A stretch of 16,154 bases of DNA, taken from the NCBI GenBank assembly GCA_947373615.1, contig CANBYN010000012.1:1-16154 (forward strand). The letters run 5' to 3'. The notes beneath the pieces are model-generated. The model saw only the letters and a list, made by a program, of their open reading frames with translations. It was not told the origin of the DNA and did not search any database. The first letter of the stretch is position 1; each line of letters begins with the position of its first letter. The position numbers and the translations under genes were made by a program. This stretch comes from Burkholderiaceae bacterium (GTDB taxonomy: Bacteria; Pseudomonadota; Gammaproteobacteria; Burkholderiales; Burkholderiaceae). Shown here one piece after another: positions 6,995-15,204 of the stretch.

Positions 6995-8286
6995 TTCGCC
7001 CAGGACATTCCTTGCTCTCTAGACTCAATTTTTCACTCCCTCAAAAGCGAGTTAGCTCGGCACATCAATATCAAATAAGCTCAAAAGCACTTCTACACCT
7101 TCTTACCCAGCTAAGCAGTGGTCATTTAAATATAACTCTTCCCAATGGCGAGCTCAAAGAATTTGGTAATCGTGCGGATACATTGCATGCTGAAATTCAT
7201 GTCTTTGATTGGTCAGTATTTAAAGAAGTTATGTCTCGTGGAGACATTGGCTTTGCAGAAAGCTATATTCGAGGACAATGGAACTCGCCAGATCTTAAAG
7301 CTCTCTTAGAGCTTGCGATTCGAAATCGCGCTATTCTTGAGAAGGCTATTTATGGCAGTTGGTACGGTTCTATTTTATATCGGCTCAAGCATTGGCTGCA
7401 CGATAACAGCAAGTCCGGTAGTCGCAAGAATATTCACGCTCACTATGACCTAGGAAATGACTTCTATAGCTTATGGTTAGATCCTTCCATGAGCTACTCT
7501 AGCGCATGGTTTTCTGAAGGGGACAAACAATTCCTTGAAGATGCACAGCGAGCCAAAATCAAGCGTATTCTTGGCTCGCTTGAAATGCAATCAGGTGCCC
7601 GTGTCTTGGAAATTGGGTGTGGCTGGGGCGGCTTCATGGAAGAAGCGCTACGCAGTAATATTTCTACTGTCGGCCTTACCTTATCTACCGAGCAAAAAGC
7701 CTTTACAGAAAAGCGCTTAGCGAAACTAAACACCGAAATTACCGCTCCCAAGCCATATGAAGTTCGTCTTCAGGACTATCGTGATTGCCGGGATCAATTT
7801 GATGGCATTGCATCTGTGGAAATGTTTGAAGCTGTCGGAGAAAAACATTGGCCAGAATATTTCGAAACGATTGCCTTTTGCTTAAAATCTGGTGGCAAAG
7901 CCTGCATCCAAACGATTGTGATTGCTGAAGAACTGTTTGAGCGCTATCGCCAGAACACTGACTTCATCCAGCAATATGTCTTTCCTGGGGGTATGCTTCC
8001 CTCGCGTAGCAGTTTTCGAGCGAACGCAGCAAAAGCTGGGCTTCAGGTTGAGGGTGAATTTGCATTTGGCTCTAACTACGCTAAAACACTCTGTCTATGG
8101 CGAGATACCTTTAATCAGAAGCTTCATGAAGTACGCCAACTGGGGTTTGATGAGGCCTTTATTCGCCTCTGGAATTTCTATCTCATGTATTGCGCGGCTG
8201 GGTTTTCTGAACGCAACATTGATGTAGTGCAATTTACCTTAAGCCATAATCCGATTCAGACTTCTTCGGATACCCTCAGCGCATGA
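6991..8286 (+). CDS. CFA-synthase-like SAM-dependent lipid methyltransferase
   Basis: This 431-residue protein belongs to the cyclopropane-fatty-acyl-phospholipid synthase family (COG2230). The N-terminal domain (about 30-135) corresponds to the lipid-binding region. IHAHYDLGNDFY at 148-159 and VLEIGCGWGGF at 205-215 are the family entry motif and the SAM-binding loop. By-eye alignment to E. coli Cfa shows Glu239, Ile268 and Tyr317 of the bicarbonate site kept (here Glu280, Ile309, Tyr363). Cys139 is replaced by Ser171 (YSSAW) and His266 by Gln307 (CIQTI). These changes fit the DUF1365-linked subfamily and suggest methyl transfer to an unsaturated phospholipid chain that may not end in a cyclopropane ring. 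That is inference, and cyclopropane synthesis is not excluded. I therefore do not name it cfa. It is coupled by ATGA overlaps on both sides. Confidence 0.9.
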   Translation: MIRPGHSLLSRLNFSLPQKRVSSAHQYQISSKALLHLLTQLSSGHLNITLPNGELKEFGNRADTLHAEIHVFDWSVFKEVMSRGDIGFAESYIRGQWNSPDLKALLELAIRNRAILEKAIYGSWYGSILYRLKHWLHDNSKSGSRKNIHAHYDLGNDFYSLWLDPSMSYSSAWFSEGDKQFLEDAQRAKIKRILGSLEMQSGARVLEIGCGWGGFMEEALRSNISTVGLTLSTEQKAFTEKRLAKLNTEITAPKPYEVRLQDYRDCRDQFDGIASVEMFEAVGEKHWPEYFETIAFCLKSGGKACIQTIVIAEELFERYRQNTDFIQQYVFPGGMLPSRSSFRANAAKAGLQVEGEFAFGSNYAKTLCLWRDTFNQKLHEVRQLGFDEAFIRLWNFYLMYCAAGFSERNIDVVQFTLSHNPIQTSSDTLSA

Positions 8287-9059
8287 AGAAAAAGGGCATC
8301 TCCGATTTTTCTGGAAAACGTGTTTGGGTTATTGGAGCCTCTAGCGGTATTGGTGAGGCCTGCGCCAAGGCACTACTTCTAGCCGGAGCTCAGGTTGCAT
8401 TATCCAGCAGAAGGATTGAACGCCTAAATCAAATTGCTGAATTGGGTGCTGTGAATCAAACGCTCGTCATTCCACTTGATGTCACAAGCAATATTCAACT
8501 ACAGACAGGTTATCAAAGGATATTAGACACATGGGGTGGCGTGGATTTATTGCTGTTTGTATCAGGTATGTATGTGCCATTGCGCGCAGATGATTTTAAT
8601 ATCAAAGTAGCAGAGCAAATTATTGACGCCAATCTAATGGGGCCTATGAGAGCAGTGGCGTTAGTACTGCCCGCCATGCTCAAGGCCTATGATGGTCACA
8701 TTGCAATTGTTGGAAGTGTGGCAGGTTACAGCGGTCTACCTAAAGCTTTGGCATATGGCCCAAGCAAAGCTGCCATCATCAATTTCTGTGAAAATTTGTA
8801 TTACGACCTTCTTCCGCTTGGAGTCAGCGTGCATATGATTTCTCCAGGGTTTGTGGCCACTGAAGCAACGGCACAAAATGACTTTAAAATGCCAGCCTTA
8901 ATTAGCGCTAAAGAAGCTGCTTATGAAATTTTGACTGGAATAGAAAAAGGGGAGTTTGATATTCATTTCCCCAAGCGGTTTTCAAGAATCTTAAAATTTC
9001 TCAGAATCTTGCCTTACCCACTTTATTTTTGGATGGTGCGCCACTTCGTGAAAATCTAA
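8283..9059 (+). CDS. Short-chain dehydrogenase/reductase
   Basis: This is a 258-residue classical SDR. GASSGIG at residues 18-24 is the dinucleotide-binding loop. Arg43-Arg44 after the second strand (SSRR) suggests a preference for NADP(H). The catalytic set is Asn117, Ser145 (VGSVAG), Tyr158 and Lys162 (YGPSK). The usual NAG motif reads VSG (93-95). The C-terminal 30 residues are basic and hydrophobic (KFLRILPYPLYFWMVRHFVKI region), which points to membrane association and a lipid or other hydrophobic substrate. SDRs are regular members of the flavoprotein / DUF1365 / CFA-like cluster. This one is last in the operon and overlaps the methyltransferase stop as ATGA. It could reduce or oxidise a product of the upstream enzymes, but its substrate cannot be read from sequence. 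Confidence 0.9.
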   Translation: MKKKGISDFSGKRVWVIGASSGIGEACAKALLLAGAQVALSSRRIERLNQIAELGAVNQTLVIPLDVTSNIQLQTGYQRILDTWGGVDLLLFVSGMYVPLRADDFNIKVAEQIIDANLMGPMRAVALVLPAMLKAYDGHIAIVGSVAGYSGLPKALAYGPSKAAIINFCENLYYDLLPLGVSVHMISPGFVATEATAQNDFKMPALISAKEAAYEILTGIEKGEFDIHFPKRFSRILKFLRILPYPLYFWMVRHFVKI

Positions 9060-9067
9060 GTGGCGCA
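9037..9067. terminator. 10-bp perfect hairpin at the convergent SDR / dsbA boundary
   Basis: TGCGCCACTT at 9037-9046 pairs perfectly with AAGTGGCGCA at 9058-9067 around an 11-base loop. The right arm begins inside the SDR stop codon. The position between two converging operons suits a bidirectional terminator. Neither strand has a run of T after the stem, so intrinsic termination is unproven; it may instead protect mRNA 3' ends. Confidence 0.5.
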
Positions 9068-9082
9068 AGATACACCTAGGTA

Positions 9083-9727
9083 CTACTTATATTTATCTTT
9101 ACGAATTTTTTCCTCGAGAAAATCCATGACACTAAGTGCCTTCGCTTTGGATCCAGCAATCGATGGTGAAGTGACGTACCTACCCTGCATTACAATTGTT
9201 GGCACGCCTTCAATACGATATGCCTCTGTTAATTGTTTCGCAGCGCGTGCTTTAGACACTACCGCAAATGAACGATAAGTAGCCAAGAAGGTATTGCGAT
9301 CAATGCCTTGAGAAGCCACCCAATCGGCGATCTCTGTTTCGGTCATCAAACGCTTGTTCTCCTTGTGCATGGCGTACATGACTTTCTCATTGAGAGCATC
9401 CGCTTTACCCATGGACTCTAAGGCATAGTACATCTGGCTGTGAGGTAAGAAATCATCTCTAAATGCTACCGGTACTCTACGAAATACAACATCTTTAGGT
9501 TGACGCTTAATCCAAGCGCTAAGATCAGGCTCAAAGTCATAACAATGAGGGCAGCCATACCAAAAAAACTCAATAACCTCTACCTTGCCTTTTGTTTCAA
9601 CCGGTTGAGCTGCTGGGAGAATACGATAATCAAAACCTTCTTCAATTTTTTGACCTTGTGCATTAACAATGCCACATAAAAAAAGGAGGGTTAATGCTGT
9701 AAATATTCTTTTGCTTAATGAGATCAT
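9083..9727 (-). CDS. dsbA: Periplasmic thiol:disulfide oxidoreductase DsbA
   Basis: This is a 214-residue exported protein. The signal peptide spans about residues 1-23 (Lys6-Arg7, hydrophobic 8-20, VNA before the cut). The thioredoxin fold carries the active site CPHC at 59-62 in FFWYGCPHCYDFEP. The inserted helical domain lies at about 75-165, and the cis-proline Pro176 is in EGVPTIV. It oxidises cysteines of exported proteins and is re-oxidised by DsbB. The CPHC dipeptide is that of strongly oxidising DsbA enzymes. The start overlaps the stop of the SPOR-domain gene as ATGA, with no separate ribosome binding site, so translation is probably coupled. The argS / SPOR / dsbA order is familiar from related betaproteobacteria. 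Confidence 0.95.
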   Translation of the reverse strand: MISLSKRIFTALTLLFLCGIVNAQGQKIEEGFDYRILPAAQPVETKGKVEVIEFFWYGCPHCYDFEPDLSAWIKRQPKDVVFRRVPVAFRDDFLPHSQMYYALESMGKADALNEKVMYAMHKENKRLMTETEIADWVASQGIDRNTFLATYRSFAVVSKARAAKQLTEAYRIEGVPTIVMQGRYVTSPSIAGSKAKALSVMDFLEEKIRKDKYK

Positions 9728-10350
9728 GATTTGCTTGATTTAATAAGAGTTGGTTTAATTCCTAAGCCATTCAATTTATCGCGCATAGGATTGCTTTCAT
9801 CTGCACTGTTGTATGGCCCGACACGAACACGCCAAAGCGTATTGCCTTCGCTAGTAAGTTCGCTAAGCTGTGACTGGATTCCCTGAATAGCTAAATTCGC
9901 CTTCTGAGCATCGGCATCAGCGCGCTTAATAAAGGCACCAGTCTGCAAGAAGTATATAGCATCGCTTTTTGCGGCTGGGGCTAGAGTTACCTGGGTATCA
10001 ACTTGCTTCTTGCCGCTAACTAAATCGCCGATAGGATCTGAGGCTACCGCAGCCGGGGCTTTACCTTGCAATGGCTTATTTAAATCTAATGGCTCAGCTG
10101 GTGTTGGGGTTTCACCCTCTGCAGGCGCGGCAGCAGGTTTAATCGTTAAAGGCAAATTAGGAGCACGAATACCAGGTCTTTCTTGGGGAGTATTTTTTGA
10201 TAGGTAGAAAGCAATCACAAATGCGATTACCAACCCAGCACCTAAACCTAAAATAAATCCCAAGATCGTTCCACCATATTGAGCATCTTTGCTATTGACG
10301 ATCTTACTAGGGCGCCCAATGAAGCTAATTTGTTGTTTTGGTTTTTTCAT
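9724..10350 (-). CDS. SPOR-domain inner-membrane protein (FtsN-like)
   Basis: This 208-residue bitopic protein has a short basic cytoplasmic N-terminus. One glycine-rich membrane helix spans about residues 27-50. A Pro/Ala-rich linker covers about 53-128, and a SPOR domain covers about 131-205 (YFLQTGAF at 133-140, RVRVGPY at 174-180). SPOR domains bind denuded septal peptidoglycan, and this domain order is that of FtsN, the late activator of division. Similarity outside the SPOR domain is low, so calling it FtsN would be inference. AAGGCGAG seven bases before the ATG is a good ribosome binding site. It follows argS by 38 bases and overlaps dsbA. Confidence 0.85.
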   Translation of the reverse strand: MKKPKQQISFIGRPSKIVNSKDAQYGGTILGFILGLGAGLVIAFVIAFYLSKNTPQERPGIRAPNLPLTIKPAAAPAEGETPTPAEPLDLNKPLQGKAPAAVASDPIGDLVSGKKQVDTQVTLAPAAKSDAIYFLQTGAFIKRADADAQKANLAIQGIQSQLSELTSEGNTLWRVRVGPYNSADESNPMRDKLNGLGIKPTLIKSSKS

Positions 10351-10388
10351 TATTTTCTCGCCTTACATTTTTGCTACATATCCTGCCA

Positions 10389-12116
10389 TTACATCTTAGC
10401 TGGTGAAGATACCCCTAGTACTTTTAATCCATTTTGCAAGACTTGGCGAGTTGCCATTAGAAGTGCTAGGCGAGCCATTTTTAAGTCCTGATCATCTACT
10501 AATACACGATCAGAGTTGTAGAAGGCATGGAAATCCCCAGCTAAATCACGCAAATAAAAGGCGAGCGCATGAGGGGCCAACTCTGCAGCTGCGTCTGTCA
10601 GTACCTCTGGATACTCTGCCAAACGTCTTAGTAAACGATCTGATGCCTTGCTTTGCAAAAGCGATAAATTAGTAGATGCTAATTCTGACATTTGACCACC
10701 CCACTGCTGCAAGATTGAACTAATTCGTGCATGAGCATATTGCACATAGAACACAGGATTCTCATCGTTTTGCTGTAATGCCAAATCAACATCAAATACA
10801 AACTCAGTATCCGCTTTGCGGGAGATTAAGAAAAAGCGCACTGCATCACGACCACGCTGTAATGCGAGCTCTTTTTCCTCTGGCGTCATCTCTGAAGTGA
10901 AACCACCAGACCATTCAACCAAATCCCGCACAGTTACATAAGAGCCGGCACGCTTAGAAATTTTGACTTCTTCACCGTGACGCATTACGGTCACCATCTT
11001 ATGCAAAACATAATCTGGATATGTTTTTGGAATATCCCAGCCACGCTTCTGAGCCACACCCTGCAAGCCTGAGCGTACACGGGCAATAGTCCCATGGTGA
11101 TCACTACCTTGCACGTTAATTACCTTTTGAAAACCGCGACTCCATTTACTTGTGTGATACGCCACATCAGGAACAAAATAGGTGAAGCTACCATCAGACT
11201 TACGCATCACTCGATCTTTATCATCCCCATCATCAGTAGTCTTAAGCCACAGTGCGCCTTCAGCTTCATAGGTTTTACCAATGGCTTGTAATTCTTCAAC
11301 AATTTTGGCAACACTGCCATCGGTGTACAAAGATGACTCTAAGTAATAGCAATCAAATTTCACGCCAAATGTTTTTAAATCTATATCTTGCTCGTTGCGC
11401 AAATAACCAACCGCGAATTGACGTATTGCTTCAATGTCATTCTTAAATTCCGGCGCAACTTTAAATGCAGCAGCAATCTCAGCGATGTATTCACCGTTAT
11501 AAGCTTGCTCAGGCCACTTGGTATCGCCTGGCTTTAAGCCTTGCAAACGCGCTTGCACAGATAAGGCTAGGTTCGCAATTTGTACTCCAGCGTCGTTGTA
11601 ATAAAACTCACGGTGAACTTTGATGCCTTGCGTAGCCAATAAATTTGCCAACGCATCGCCAAGGGCGGCTTGTCTTCCATGACCAACATGCAATGGTCCC
11701 GTAGGATTTGCCGAAACAAACTCGATCATGGCGCTTGAAACCACTGTATTAGAAGAGCTAAGTTCACCAAAATGTGCGCCAGAAGCCAGAATTTCACCCA
11801 CGACCGCAGTCTTAGCGGAATTGCTAAAACGCATATTAATAAAGCCAGGACCAGCAATTTCACAAGATGCAATCAATTGCTCAAATCCAGGCTGCAGTTG
11901 CAGACGCTCCACTAAAGCTTGGGCTAGATCCCTTGGGTTGAGCTTCCAGGCCTTTGAGAGCTGGAGAGCGATGTTACAGGCGACGTCGCCATGATCTACC
12001 GCTTTAGGTCGCTCTAAACGAGGGGCAGGAGTATCTATTAGGCCTCGCTCCTGAGCTAAGCTCAGAAGGGCGCCTCTTAACATCTCAATTAAATGGTTTT
12101 TATTGATTAACAGCAT
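10389..12116 (-). CDS. argS: Arginyl-tRNA synthetase
   Basis: This 575-residue class I aminoacyl-tRNA synthetase charges tRNA-Arg. The ArgRS-specific N-terminal domain occupies about residues 1-110 (HGDVACNIA at 42-50). The catalytic signature HVGH is at 143-146 within SANPTGPLHVGHGRQA. The KMSKS-equivalent KISKR is at 385-389. The anticodon-binding DALR domain fills about residues 455-575 (YVQYAHARI). The length is normal. The start at 12116 gives an N-terminus like other betaproteobacterial ArgRS. Met12 is possible, but either way the ribosome binding site is weak. Only 35 bases separate it from the divergent DUF1840 gene, so at least one promoter must overlap coding sequence. Confidence 0.97.
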   Translation of the reverse strand: MLLINKNHLIEMLRGALLSLAQERGLIDTPAPRLERPKAVDHGDVACNIALQLSKAWKLNPRDLAQALVERLQLQPGFEQLIASCEIAGPGFINMRFSNSAKTAVVGEILASGAHFGELSSSNTVVSSAMIEFVSANPTGPLHVGHGRQAALGDALANLLATQGIKVHREFYYNDAGVQIANLALSVQARLQGLKPGDTKWPEQAYNGEYIAEIAAAFKVAPEFKNDIEAIRQFAVGYLRNEQDIDLKTFGVKFDCYYLESSLYTDGSVAKIVEELQAIGKTYEAEGALWLKTTDDGDDKDRVMRKSDGSFTYFVPDVAYHTSKWSRGFQKVINVQGSDHHGTIARVRSGLQGVAQKRGWDIPKTYPDYVLHKMVTVMRHGEEVKISKRAGSYVTVRDLVEWSGGFTSEMTPEEKELALQRGRDAVRFFLISRKADTEFVFDVDLALQQNDENPVFYVQYAHARISSILQQWGGQMSELASTNLSLLQSKASDRLLRRLAEYPEVLTDAAAELAPHALAFYLRDLAGDFHAFYNSDRVLVDDQDLKMARLALLMATRQVLQNGLKVLGVSSPAKM

Positions 12117-12151
12117 AGATAAGTGAGTTTATCAGGTGGTAAGCTATTGAA
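12117..12151. promoter_or_regulatory. Divergent argS / DUF1840 gap
   Basis: This 35-base gap must carry or border both promoters. It holds a small inverted repeat, GATAA (12118-12122) and TTATC (12129-12133), and AGGTGG at 12134-12139, a rather distant ribosome binding site for the DUF1840 gene. No convincing -35/-10 pair is visible on either strand. Confidence 0.3.
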
Positions 12152-12466
12152 ATGATCTATCAATTTCGCTCTAAAGCTGGTGCAGACGTCGTGATGCTGC
12201 CCGATCTGACTAAGAGAATCTTTGATATCTTGGGGCGCCCATTAGACCCTAGAGGGATTCTCACGATTGAGCAACTTCCGAGCCTAATTACTGTCTTAGA
12301 AACAGCCATCCTGAGAGATCTAGAGGAGCGCAAAGCGAGAAAACAGCCTGAAGTTGGTGCAGAAACACCTAAGCTCGCTGACCGCCTTGGGCAAAGGGCC
12401 TACCCCTTCCTCGAACTAATGAAGCAGGCTAAAGCCAAAAACGAACCCGTTATGTGGGGTGTTTAA
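12152..12466 (+). CDS. DUF1840 family protein
   Basis: This is a 104-residue cytoplasmic protein. The opening MIYQFRSKAGADVVML, the DLTKRIFDILG helix and the RGILTIEQLP segment at about 34-43 are typical of DUF1840, a small family found mainly in betaproteobacteria. A charged helical middle (DLEERKARK) and a Leu-rich tail ending LELMKQAKAKNEPVMWGV follow. The family has no known function. Nothing in it indicates catalysis, membrane location or DNA binding. It diverges from argS and its stop shares TTAA with that of the converging metH gene. It is a real gene: it has a family match and a codon pattern like its neighbours, and it lies in a space not used by another gene. Confidence 0.85.
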   Translation: MIYQFRSKAGADVVMLPDLTKRIFDILGRPLDPRGILTIEQLPSLITVLETAILRDLEERKARKQPEVGAETPKLADRLGQRAYPFLELMKQAKAKNEPVMWGV

Positions 12467-15204
12467 TCCAATAAGCTGGCTATTTGTCGGCGAGTATCTT
12501 CAATTGACTCGCCCCGACGCTTAGCCAAGTCTTCCACTTGATCATCTGAGAGCTTGCCGACATTGAAGTAGCGGGCATCTGGATGAGCCAAGTAAAAACC
12601 GCTGACGCTTGAAGCTGGATTCATTGCCATTGATTCAGTCAGAGTCATCCCAATATCTTCAGAGCCGATGACTCTTAATAAATCTTGCTTAACTTCATGT
12701 GCTGGGCAAGCGGGGTAACCAGGCGCAGGACGAATACCGCGATACTCCTCCTTAATCATCTGATCATTAGTCAGTAACTCATCAGTGGCATAACCCCATA
12801 AATCTGTTCGAACTCGATGATGCATTAATTCTGCAAATGCTTCGGCCAAACGATCCGCTAAGGCTTTTATCATAATTGCACTGTAGTCATCGTGCTTTGC
12901 TTGGAATTCAGAAACCTTCTTTTCAACACCATGACCGGTGGTCACAGCAAAACATCCAAGGTAATCTGCCACACGAGAATCTTTTGGTGCAACGTAATCA
13001 GACAGGCATCGGTTTGGCCTGCGTACGCCATCTATGATTGGACGCTCAGATTGTTGGCGTAAGTTATGCCAGACAAAGAGTGGATGTTCCCGTGACTCAT
13101 CGCTATACAAAACAATATCATCGCCAATCGCATTGGCAGGATAAAAAGCCACCACTGCATCAGCTTGAAGCCATTGACCTTTAATTAACTTATCTAACAA
13201 TTCAAGCGCATCTTCATATACCTTACGCGCTTCAACACCTACGACTTCGTCATCCAAGATAGCGGGGAACTTGCCTGCCAAATCCCAAGTCTGAAAGAAT
13301 GGCGTCCAGTCGATATATTTTGCAATGTCGCTTAACGCAAAGTTTTTAAATACACGGCGTCCAATAAATTTAGGCCTCTCAGGGACATAAGCCGTCCAAT
13401 CAATCATCTCGCGATTCTTGCGAGCCGCCTCTAATGAAATTGTTGGCGCCACTTTCTTATTGGCATGTTGCTCTCGAATGCGATCATAGTCATCGCGCAA
13501 GTCTTGTATAAATTTCTTAGCACTCTCATCCGAAAGCAAACTAGAGGCAACGGATACCGAGCGAGATGCATCGGGCACATACACCACTGGGCCATCATAA
13601 TGTGGAGCAATCTTTACAGCAGTATGTACACGAGAAGTGGTTGCACCACCGATCATAAGAGGAATTTGCCGCCCCCGGAACCAGTCGTCACGTTGCATCT
13701 CTTGCGCTACATAGGTCATTTCTTCAAGAGACGGCGTAATCAATCCAGAGAGACCGACAATATCAGCATTTTCTTGTTTAGCCCGCTTTAGAATCTCTGC
13801 GCAAGGAACCATCACGCCCATATTCGCAACTTCAAAGTTGTTACATTGCAAAACAACAGTCACAATATTTTTACCAATATCGTGCACATCGCCTTTCACT
13901 GTGGCCATAACGATCTTGCCCTTGGCTTTCGCTTCTCCACCAGCTGCAATATGCTGACGCTTTTCTTCTTCAACATAAGGAATCAAGATAGCAACCGCCT
14001 GCTTCATCACACGCGCACTCTTAACCACTTGCGGCAAGAACATTTTTCCAGCGCCAAAGAGATCACCAACAACATTCATACCATCCATAAGAGGACCTTC
14101 AATCACTTCGATTGGCCGGCCGCCCGCACCCATGATTTCAGCGCGCAGCTCCTCTGTATCAACGTCGATAAAAGTAGTGATGCCATGAACCAATGCATGG
14201 GTCAAACGCTCACGGACTGGTGCCTCACGCCATACCAAATTCTCAACCTGTTTAGCACCACCGCCTTTGAATTGATCGGCAATATCGAGCAAACGCTCAG
14301 TAGGCGTTTTGCCATCTTTTTCCTTAAAACGATTGAGAACAACGTCTTCAACACGTTCGCGCAATTCTGCATCTAAATCAGCATAGACACCCAGCTGGCC
14401 AGCATTCACAATGCCCATATCCATACCAGCCTGAATAGCGTGATACAGGAATACCGTATGAATAGCTTCGCGCACACGGTCATTACCGCGGAATGAAAAG
14501 CTCACATTAGAAACGCCGCCGCTTACTTTGGCGCCAGGCAAATTCTCTTTAATCCAGCGAGTTGCGTTGATGAAATCAACTGCATAGTTGTCATGTTCTT
14601 CAATGCCAGTAGCAATCGCAAAGATGTTCGGATCAAAAATAATATCTTCGGCAGGAAATCCAATCTCATTAACTAAGATCTCATAACAACGTTTGCAAAT
14701 TTCTGTCTTTCGCTTAAATGTATCGGCTTGGCCAACTTCGTCAAATGCCATCACCACAGAAGCAGCGCCATATCGACGTATTAAGCGCGCTTGTTTTCTG
14801 AAAGGGTCTTCGCCTTCTTTTAAAGAAATCGAATTAACAATTGACTTGCCTTGAATGCATTTCAATCCGGCCTCAATCACGCTCCATTTAGAGGAATCGA
14901 TCATGATTGGAACTCGTGCAATATCTGGCTCTGATGCAATCAGATTTAAGAAGCGAGTCATTGCCGCTTCAGAATCCAACATCGCCTCATCCATATTGAT
15001 GTCAATCACTTGAGCGCCGCTTTCAACTTGTTGCCGTGCTACTACTAGCGCTTCATCAAATTGATTATTCAAAATCATGCGGGAAAATGCTTTAGAGCCT
15101 GTCACGTTAGTGCGCTCACCAATGTTTACAAATCCAACATCGGCCGTCACATTGAATGGCTCAAGACCAGAGAGCTTCATCGCTGGCATTAGTTTTTTAC
15201 TCAT
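12463..15204 (-). CDS. metH: Cobalamin-dependent methionine synthase, folate/B12/reactivation domains
   Basis: This 913-residue protein corresponds to the last three modules of MetH. The pterin (methyl-tetrahydrofolate) domain is at about 20-290, with NIGERTNVTGS (27-37), DINMDEAMLD (68-77) and IDSSKW (102-107). The B12 cap and Rossmann domains are at about 325-565, with DVHDIG at 439-444 giving His441 as the lower cobalt ligand. The AdoMet reactivation domain is at about 590-905, with RPAPGYPACPAH (825-836) and the ESMAMNPASSVSGFY segment from 857. It transfers the methyl group from methyl-tetrahydrofolate to cobalamin and on to homocysteine held by the partner protein. All key motifs are present. 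It begins at an ATGA overlap with the homocysteine-binding gene, so the two halves are made together. Confidence 0.96.
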   Translation of the reverse strand: MSKKLMPAMKLSGLEPFNVTADVGFVNIGERTNVTGSKAFSRMILNNQFDEALVVARQQVESGAQVIDINMDEAMLDSEAAMTRFLNLIASEPDIARVPIMIDSSKWSVIEAGLKCIQGKSIVNSISLKEGEDPFRKQARLIRRYGAASVVMAFDEVGQADTFKRKTEICKRCYEILVNEIGFPAEDIIFDPNIFAIATGIEEHDNYAVDFINATRWIKENLPGAKVSGGVSNVSFSFRGNDRVREAIHTVFLYHAIQAGMDMGIVNAGQLGVYADLDAELRERVEDVVLNRFKEKDGKTPTERLLDIADQFKGGGAKQVENLVWREAPVRERLTHALVHGITTFIDVDTEELRAEIMGAGGRPIEVIEGPLMDGMNVVGDLFGAGKMFLPQVVKSARVMKQAVAILIPYVEEEKRQHIAAGGEAKAKGKIVMATVKGDVHDIGKNIVTVVLQCNNFEVANMGVMVPCAEILKRAKQENADIVGLSGLITPSLEEMTYVAQEMQRDDWFRGRQIPLMIGGATTSRVHTAVKIAPHYDGPVVYVPDASRSVSVASSLLSDESAKKFIQDLRDDYDRIREQHANKKVAPTISLEAARKNREMIDWTAYVPERPKFIGRRVFKNFALSDIAKYIDWTPFFQTWDLAGKFPAILDDEVVGVEARKVYEDALELLDKLIKGQWLQADAVVAFYPANAIGDDIVLYSDESREHPLFVWHNLRQQSERPIIDGVRRPNRCLSDYVAPKDSRVADYLGCFAVTTGHGVEKKVSEFQAKHDDYSAIMIKALADRLAEAFAELMHHRVRTDLWGYATDELLTNDQMIKEEYRGIRPAPGYPACPAHEVKQDLLRVIGSEDIGMTLTESMAMNPASSVSGFYLAHPDARYFNVGKLSDDQVEDLAKRRGESIEDTRRQIASLLD

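Noticed and set aside
7922..8227. 101-codon frame overlapping the methyltransferase in another phase
   Set aside because: Same-strand shadow; the methyltransferase frame carries all conserved motifs and joins its neighbours by ATGA overlaps.
9060..9278. 72-codon frame starting right after the SDR stop, as if a sixth operon gene
   Set aside because: It begins with GTG inside the hairpin and runs antisense over the conserved C-terminus of DsbA; no similarity to any family.
13846..14376. 176-codon plus-strand open frame antisense to metH
   Set aside because: It lies wholly opposite the conserved folate/B12 coding region, has no recognisable domain and an implausible composition; it is a shadow of the metH frame.
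15201..15204. Frameshift breaking metH
   Set aside because: The two frames overlap in a clean ATGA, the break is at a domain linker, and both proteins have full motif sets; a true split is the simpler reading.
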